Assembly: GCA_002297045.1 (NCBI GenBank)
Contig: DBJE01000004.1
Coordinates: 68,619 to 132,618 of the forward strand
Length of the DNA stretch: 64,000 nucleotides
DNA from: Caryophanales bacterium UBA784
GTDB lineage: Bacteria; Bacillota_I; Bacilli_A; RFN20; CAG-288
Direction: 5' to 3'
Shown: positions 60,827 to 64,000 of the stretch, piece after piece
Numbering within the stretch: the stretch's first letter is position 1
Layout of the letters: every line of letters starts with the position of its first letter
The notes under the pieces: model-generated
Told to the model about the DNA's origin: nothing
The model's input: the letters and a program-made list of their open reading frames with translations, nothing else
Databases searched by the model: none
Position numbers and translations under genes: made by a program

Positions 60827-61859
60827 TTTATTCTTAAGACGGATTCTATCTCATCGAAAGCGGGCCCTTTTATCTTCCGCAATCTATTGTGCCCTATTTT
60901 GTGCACTGAACTTTCTTTTCTGCCTTGTTTATTCTTTTTTTAGCCATATCTATCTTTATTCGGACGGATTCGACAATGACTCTTATTACTCTACTCAACA
61001 GGTATCAAACACCGAAGGCAGACTTGATTTAACGGATGCCTCTTTGCTCTATGGACTTCAGTCGGAATATCAAGGCGAGTTTATTTCCTACACCGGGTTT
61101 ATTTCTGTGGATTCCTTGGATAGTGATAACGGACTATTTAGGTCTAGCCGTGTTTTCTATCGAATAGACAATATTGAGTTTCCTTCTGGCATAAAGGATA
61201 AATTTGCGATTTCCTCAGATTCTTCTCAGAGAACGGTAGTGTTTGATCAAACCACCTATCCGGTCGTGGGGACAAGGAAAATTTCTCCTACCTATAATAC
61301 GAAGAAGAGGCTGGATGCTAACGGATTCGGAGAAACAAAGATTACGCTTGTGGTTGACTCCTCGAAAGACTATTGCAAGACGGATGGATTTTATTCCACC
61401 ATCATAAAAGGCAATGATGAACTGAGGAAGGGGGATACAATGGACTTCCAGAAAGGAAGCGAAAGGAACAAAAGGTCCGAACAAGGCTATCAGCTCTTTC
61501 TTCCGTTGATTTATGTCGGCTTTCTTGTTCCTTTTTCTGCCTGTGCTTTCTCTTTTACCGCTATTATTGCTAGGCTACAGAAAGACATAACGGATGAATT
61601 CACTCTTTATCGTGTGCTTGGAAAGAAGCGTTTGTCTTCGCTTAATTGGCTTTTGGGGGAAAGAAGGATGGAGAGGCTGATTGGTTTCTTCATTACCTTT
61701 GTTCCTTTTCTGTTTGTTTATCTTTTTGCCTACCGTTTTTCTTTTCTATCTTGTCTTCTTTATTCTTTGGTCGAACTTCTCTATGCCTGTCTGGTTATCT
61801 TTTTAAAATCAAGCAGAGAAAGGAAGAAAATCTATTCTCGGAAAGGAGGAAAAAGGTGA
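60819..61859 (+). CDS. FtsX/MacB-like ABC permease (first)
   Basis: 346 residues from the ATG at 60819, overlapping the previous gene by 8 bases; the longer frame start at 60744 would run inside that gene. Layout: one N-terminal membrane segment (ALLSSAIYCALFCALNFLFCLVYSF), an outside domain of about 190 residues, then three segments near 240-340 separated by GKKRLSSLNWLLGERR, the coupling-type loop. This is the FtsX/MacB/BceB half-permease pattern. It stops in ATGA with the ATPase start. Confidence 0.8.
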   Translation: MPNLFLRRILSHRKRALLSSAIYCALFCALNFLFCLVYSFFSHIYLYSDGFDNDSYYSTQQVSNTEGRLDLTDASLLYGLQSEYQGEFISYTGFISVDSLDSDNGLFRSSRVFYRIDNIEFPSGIKDKFAISSDSSQRTVVFDQTTYPVVGTRKISPTYNTKKRLDANGFGETKITLVVDSSKDYCKTDGFYSTIIKGNDELRKGDTMDFQKGSERNKRSEQGYQLFLPLIYVGFLVPFSACAFSFTAIIARLQKDITDEFTLYRVLGKKRLSSLNWLLGERRMERLIGFFITFVPFLFVYLFAYRFSFLSCLLYSLVELLYACLVIFLKSSRERKKIYSRKGGKR

Positions 61860-62515
61860 TGATTCAGCTTGCACACTTTACCAAAAAGTTCAAAGATAAG
61901 GTGATTCTCAATTCTATTGATGTTCTTTTTCAGGATGGGTTCTTTTATGGCTTAAGGGGAGAATCAGGAGCTGGAAAAACAACCTTACTTCGTTTGCTTT
62001 CTCTCTTGGATGATCAGTACGAAGGCTCTCTTATCATCAACGGAAAGGATAGGTCTGTTTTATCCAAAAAGGAAAAAGAGAAGTTCAGAGTCGAGACCTT
62101 CGGCTATGTCTTTTCCGATGCCCGCCTTCTTGATTATCTGACGGTCAGAGAGAACATTCTTCTTCCCTGCTATTTACAGAAAAAAGCGATTGATGAGGAG
62201 AGACTTCTTTCCCTTAGCAAGGAAATAGGCGTCTTCTCTCTACTTAGCCGGAAAGAAGTCTCCTCTCTTTCCGAGGGAGAAAAACAACGGGTATCCATTC
62301 TTCGTGCCTTGCTTTTGGATTGTCCGATTCTTGTCTGTGATGAGCCGACTGCCCATTTGAATGAAGAACTCAGCAAGGAAATTACTTCCTTGCTCTCTTC
62401 CATCGTTAAGAAAGAAAAGAAACTGGTCATCAGGTCAACCCATGATGAAAGTCTTGCTTCCTATTTCGACTCGGTCAGGATGATTAAGGAAGGCAAAATA
62501 AGTGAAAGAAAGTAA
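61859..62515 (+). CDS. ABC transporter ATP-binding protein of the cassette
   Basis: 218 residues from the ATG at 61859 (ATGA overlap). Walker A GESGAGKTTLLRL, Q loop shifted to YVFSDARL, signature SSLSEGEKQRVSIL, Walker B PILVCDEPTAHL, and switch His in VI[M]STHDES, where relatives have VIMVTHD; that Met is AGG, while Arg in EKQR is CGG. MacB/LolD/BceA-type ATPase serving the two flanking permeases. The Q of the usual FQ loop is Phe-Ser, unusual for this family. Confidence 0.9.
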   Translation: MIQLAHFTKKFKDKVILNSIDVLFQDGFFYGLRGESGAGKTTLLRLLSLLDDQYEGSLIINGKDRSVLSKKEKEKFRVETFGYVFSDARLLDYLTVRENILLPCYLQKKAIDEERLLSLSKEIGVFSLLSRKEVSSLSEGEKQRVSILRALLLDCPILVCDEPTAHLNEELSKEITSLLSSIVKKEKKLVIRSTHDESLASYFDSVRMIKEGKISERK

Positions 62516-63665
62516 ACTTTTCCTTTTTTATCATCTTAAAGCCAAACAAGGAAGAAAAGGATATTTTCTTATAGGTCTTGTTCTTAACCTTCTTCTCCTT
62601 TTCTCTCTTTCCCTTGGTTCTTTTTTCCGACCTTATTATCAGCACGGAAATGAGTTTATGGATCCGAATACTTTCTCGATTGTGACAAAAGAAGAAAGAG
62701 TGGCAGATACCATCTCACCCAGTTTCTTCCAAGAGAAGAGGGAAGAGGGTGAATCTCTGTTTGCCTCTTTTGGGTTAAAAGAAGAAAAAGTCTCTTCTTC
62801 TTTTGCCTGTCTGATAGAGAAGGATTTCAATACCGGTGTATTTGCTATCTCGGATTTCTTCCATCTTCAAAATGCCGGATATTTGCCGGAATCCATTTTA
62901 GAAGCTTATCATCAGCACAGACTTGTTCTTCTTTCTTCTAGCGAAGAAAGGAAAGAGCAATTCCTATTGGAGCAGCCAACGTTGGAACAGAGATACGCCT
63001 TCGTCTATCCCTACTCCAGCTACAAAGGAAAAATTAATTTCCTTCCTTCTAATCGATATCAGAATGTTCTGATTATGCCTATAGAAGACTGCAAGGACTA
63101 TTTGCAGCCAGGTTCGGCCATTTCCTTTTATTATACATACCAGCTAAATCACGATTTACAGGACAAGGAAATCAATCGGCTCTCTGCGCTAAGCAATGAA
63201 GGAACTTATGGGGTAGTCCAATCCCAGTTTCAGACTTTCGTCCATCCTTCAAAAGAGTACAACAGAAGGTATATTCCTATCCACAGTATAGTCACAATTT
63301 CTCTTTATCTGTGCTCTGCAATCCTTTATGTTTCTTTTTTCTCCGGACTGCTGGCAGATTATCTAAAGACAGGAGATAACATTAAGGACATTACAAGGAG
63401 GAAGGTTTTCGGAAGGAAAGAGAGACAATTTATTATGATTCAGTGTCTTTCTCTTCCTCTTTCCCTGTTTGCCTCTGAAAGGGTATCCTTAATTCTTTAT
63501 GTCCTCTTCATGGTAATCTTCAAAACCATAAAGGGATTTTCTTTTTTCTTCTCCCCGTTTTTCCTTTTCCTCTTCCTTGCGGAATTTCTCATTGCTTTTT
63601 TTGCCGAATCTATTTTTGCCCACATTCTTTATCGTAAGAAAGGCAAGGATAAACAGGACGACTGA
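62502..63665 (+). CDS. FtsX/MacB-like ABC permease (second)
   Basis: 387 residues, GTG start at 62502, overlapping the ATPase by 14 bases. One N-terminal segment (GYFLIGLVLNLLLLFSLSLGSFF), an outside domain of about 230 residues, then three C-terminal segments with the loop GRKERQF. The end (LILYVLFMVIFKTIKGFSFFF) is matched by the broken gene at 8034-8252, so a second copy of this cassette once existed. Last gene; no terminator seen before the IS remnant. Confidence 0.82.
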   Translation: MKESKLFLFYHLKAKQGRKGYFLIGLVLNLLLLFSLSLGSFFRPYYQHGNEFMDPNTFSIVTKEERVADTISPSFFQEKREEGESLFASFGLKEEKVSSSFACLIEKDFNTGVFAISDFFHLQNAGYLPESILEAYHQHRLVLLSSSEERKEQFLLEQPTLEQRYAFVYPYSSYKGKINFLPSNRYQNVLIMPIEDCKDYLQPGSAISFYYTYQLNHDLQDKEINRLSALSNEGTYGVVQSQFQTFVHPSKEYNRRYIPIHSIVTISLYLCSAILYVSFFSGLLADYLKTGDNIKDITRRKVFGRKERQFIMIQCLSLPLSLFASERVSLILYVLFMVIFKTIKGFSFFFSPFFLFLFLAEFLIAFFAESIFAHILYRKKGKDKQDD

Positions 63666-63803
63666 AGGGACGGCAAAAACTTTTACTGCAAATTATGATG
63701 CCTTCTTTATTGCAAATCAGTTTCTACCCAGAACAAATGAAAGATAGTAAGGAATGGTCAGCATATTGTTTCCGTATCCTCTGTTGTAGTTTTCGAATTT
63801 GAT

Positions 63804-64000
63804 GAGAGCTGTCAATAGTTTGTGTAAATAGGGGCTGTCTTCGATGACCCTATCCCTTCCTTCCTGTCCCCCGATGACCTTCTCAATCAGCACCTAAAAG
63901 GTGGCCTTCGCCTTTCCAAGGAGCGCGTCGGCCAGGCCTCTTACATCCTCCACGAGGCCTTCGAAGTCCCCTTCCCTTCTCTCAGCACCGCCTTCGTTCC
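63804..64000 (-). mobile_element. IS256-family remnant (copy 2), runs off the window
   Basis: Begins GAGAGCTGTCAATAGTTTG, the same end as copy 1 (7417), and continues with the same terminal 45 or so bases at a few mismatches, ending the transposase frame in TNY in copy 1 and a shifted frame here. Minus-strand reading gives a stop within a transposase-like N-terminal segment (DFEGLVEDVRGLADALLGKA), so this copy too is deleted and dead. Continues beyond 64000. Confidence 0.7.

Noticed and set aside
1..64000. Many proteins look unusually arginine-rich, even inside membrane helices
   Set aside because: The excess arginines are AGG codons, which fall on Met or hydrophobic positions in aligned families; this is a code effect and not real composition.
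1..64000. AGG read as Leu, Ile or another residue
   Set aside because: Positions such as [35 protein letters not shown] and VE-M-I-M-TD are specifically Met in their families, so Met fits best.
1..64000. TGA read as Trp, as in mycoplasmas
   Set aside because: TGA ends ispE, rnpA, thiN-unit genes and cassette genes at the expected family lengths, and Trp is written TGG.
1..64000. A tRNA with CCU anticodon that would read AGG
   Set aside because: I looked for T-loop and acceptor patterns in all gaps and found only tRNA-Lys(CTT); the decoding tRNA must lie outside this window.

Overview
The window reads as the origin-proximal part of a low-GC bacterial chromosome from the class Bacilli (Mollicutes-like, uncultivated). 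dnaA, dnaN and a DnaA-box-rich origin lie at 52.9-56.3 kb, a parS-like site lies 10 kb away, and every gene from 25.2 to 57.6 kb is on the minus strand. The ribosomal proteins, MetRS, PyrG, Opp transporter and c-di-AMP-type receptors are all of Bacilli type.

The central observation is that the genetic code is not standard: AGG reads as methionine. In at least fifteen well-conserved proteins across the window, invariant or near-invariant Met positions are encoded by AGG, while conserved Arg positions use CGN or AGA. Examples are bL34 FRAR[M], thymidine kinase GLD[M]DFRGEPFGP[M]P, NusG VE[M]I[M]TD, PyrG CLG[M]Q, OppD SGG[M]RQR, Prs DD[M]IDTAG, IspE G[M]SGTG, PepT AH[M]DTSP and superoxide reductase HP[M]TE. 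ATG still encodes Met (starts and some internal sites), CGG and AGA remain Arg, and TGA remains a stop. This matches the AGG-to-Met reassignment reported by Shulgin and Eddy (Codetta survey, 2021) for a clade of uncultivated Bacilli. Translations made with code 11 show false arginines throughout. In the entries below, [M] marks a Met read from AGG.

Layout. 0-7.2 kb: nusG (start cut by the window), a PfkB-family kinase, a minus-strand pdxK cluster, then rpmH-rnpA-yidC-jag, which usually sits beside dnaA but here is about 50 kb away. 7.4-8.3 kb: an internally deleted IS256-family remnant next to the 3' end of a broken ABC permease gene. 8.8-13.1 kb: tdk, a P-type ATPase, an ADP-ribosylglycohydrolase and tRNA-Lys. 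13.1-17.7 kb: a DUF1538 membrane protein with two PII-like partners, and membrane proteins. 18.3-25.1 kb: a BusR-like regulator, NERD protein, pyrG, a CBS protein, metG, an MBL hydrolase, TM2 protein and superoxide reductase. 25.2-28.1 kb: a large protein resembling a catalytically dead SF1 helicase. 28.2-46.4 kb: rpmE, a lipoprotein, the oppABCDF operon, a giant cell-surface subtilase and pepT, a coherent peptide scavenging set. 46.4-52.9 kb: a coiled-coil protein with a degenerate HNH domain, a GH2 glycosidase and an MFS sugar transporter, in one transcription unit behind dnaN. 52.9-56.3 kb: dnaN, dnaA, oriC. 56.4-59.6 kb: thiamine pyrophosphokinase, a Sel1-like protein, ispE and prs. 60.0-63.7 kb: a four-gene cassette (secreted protein, two FtsX-like permeases, an ATPase) followed by a second IS256-family remnant running off the window.

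All calls come from reading the sequence; no searches were run.
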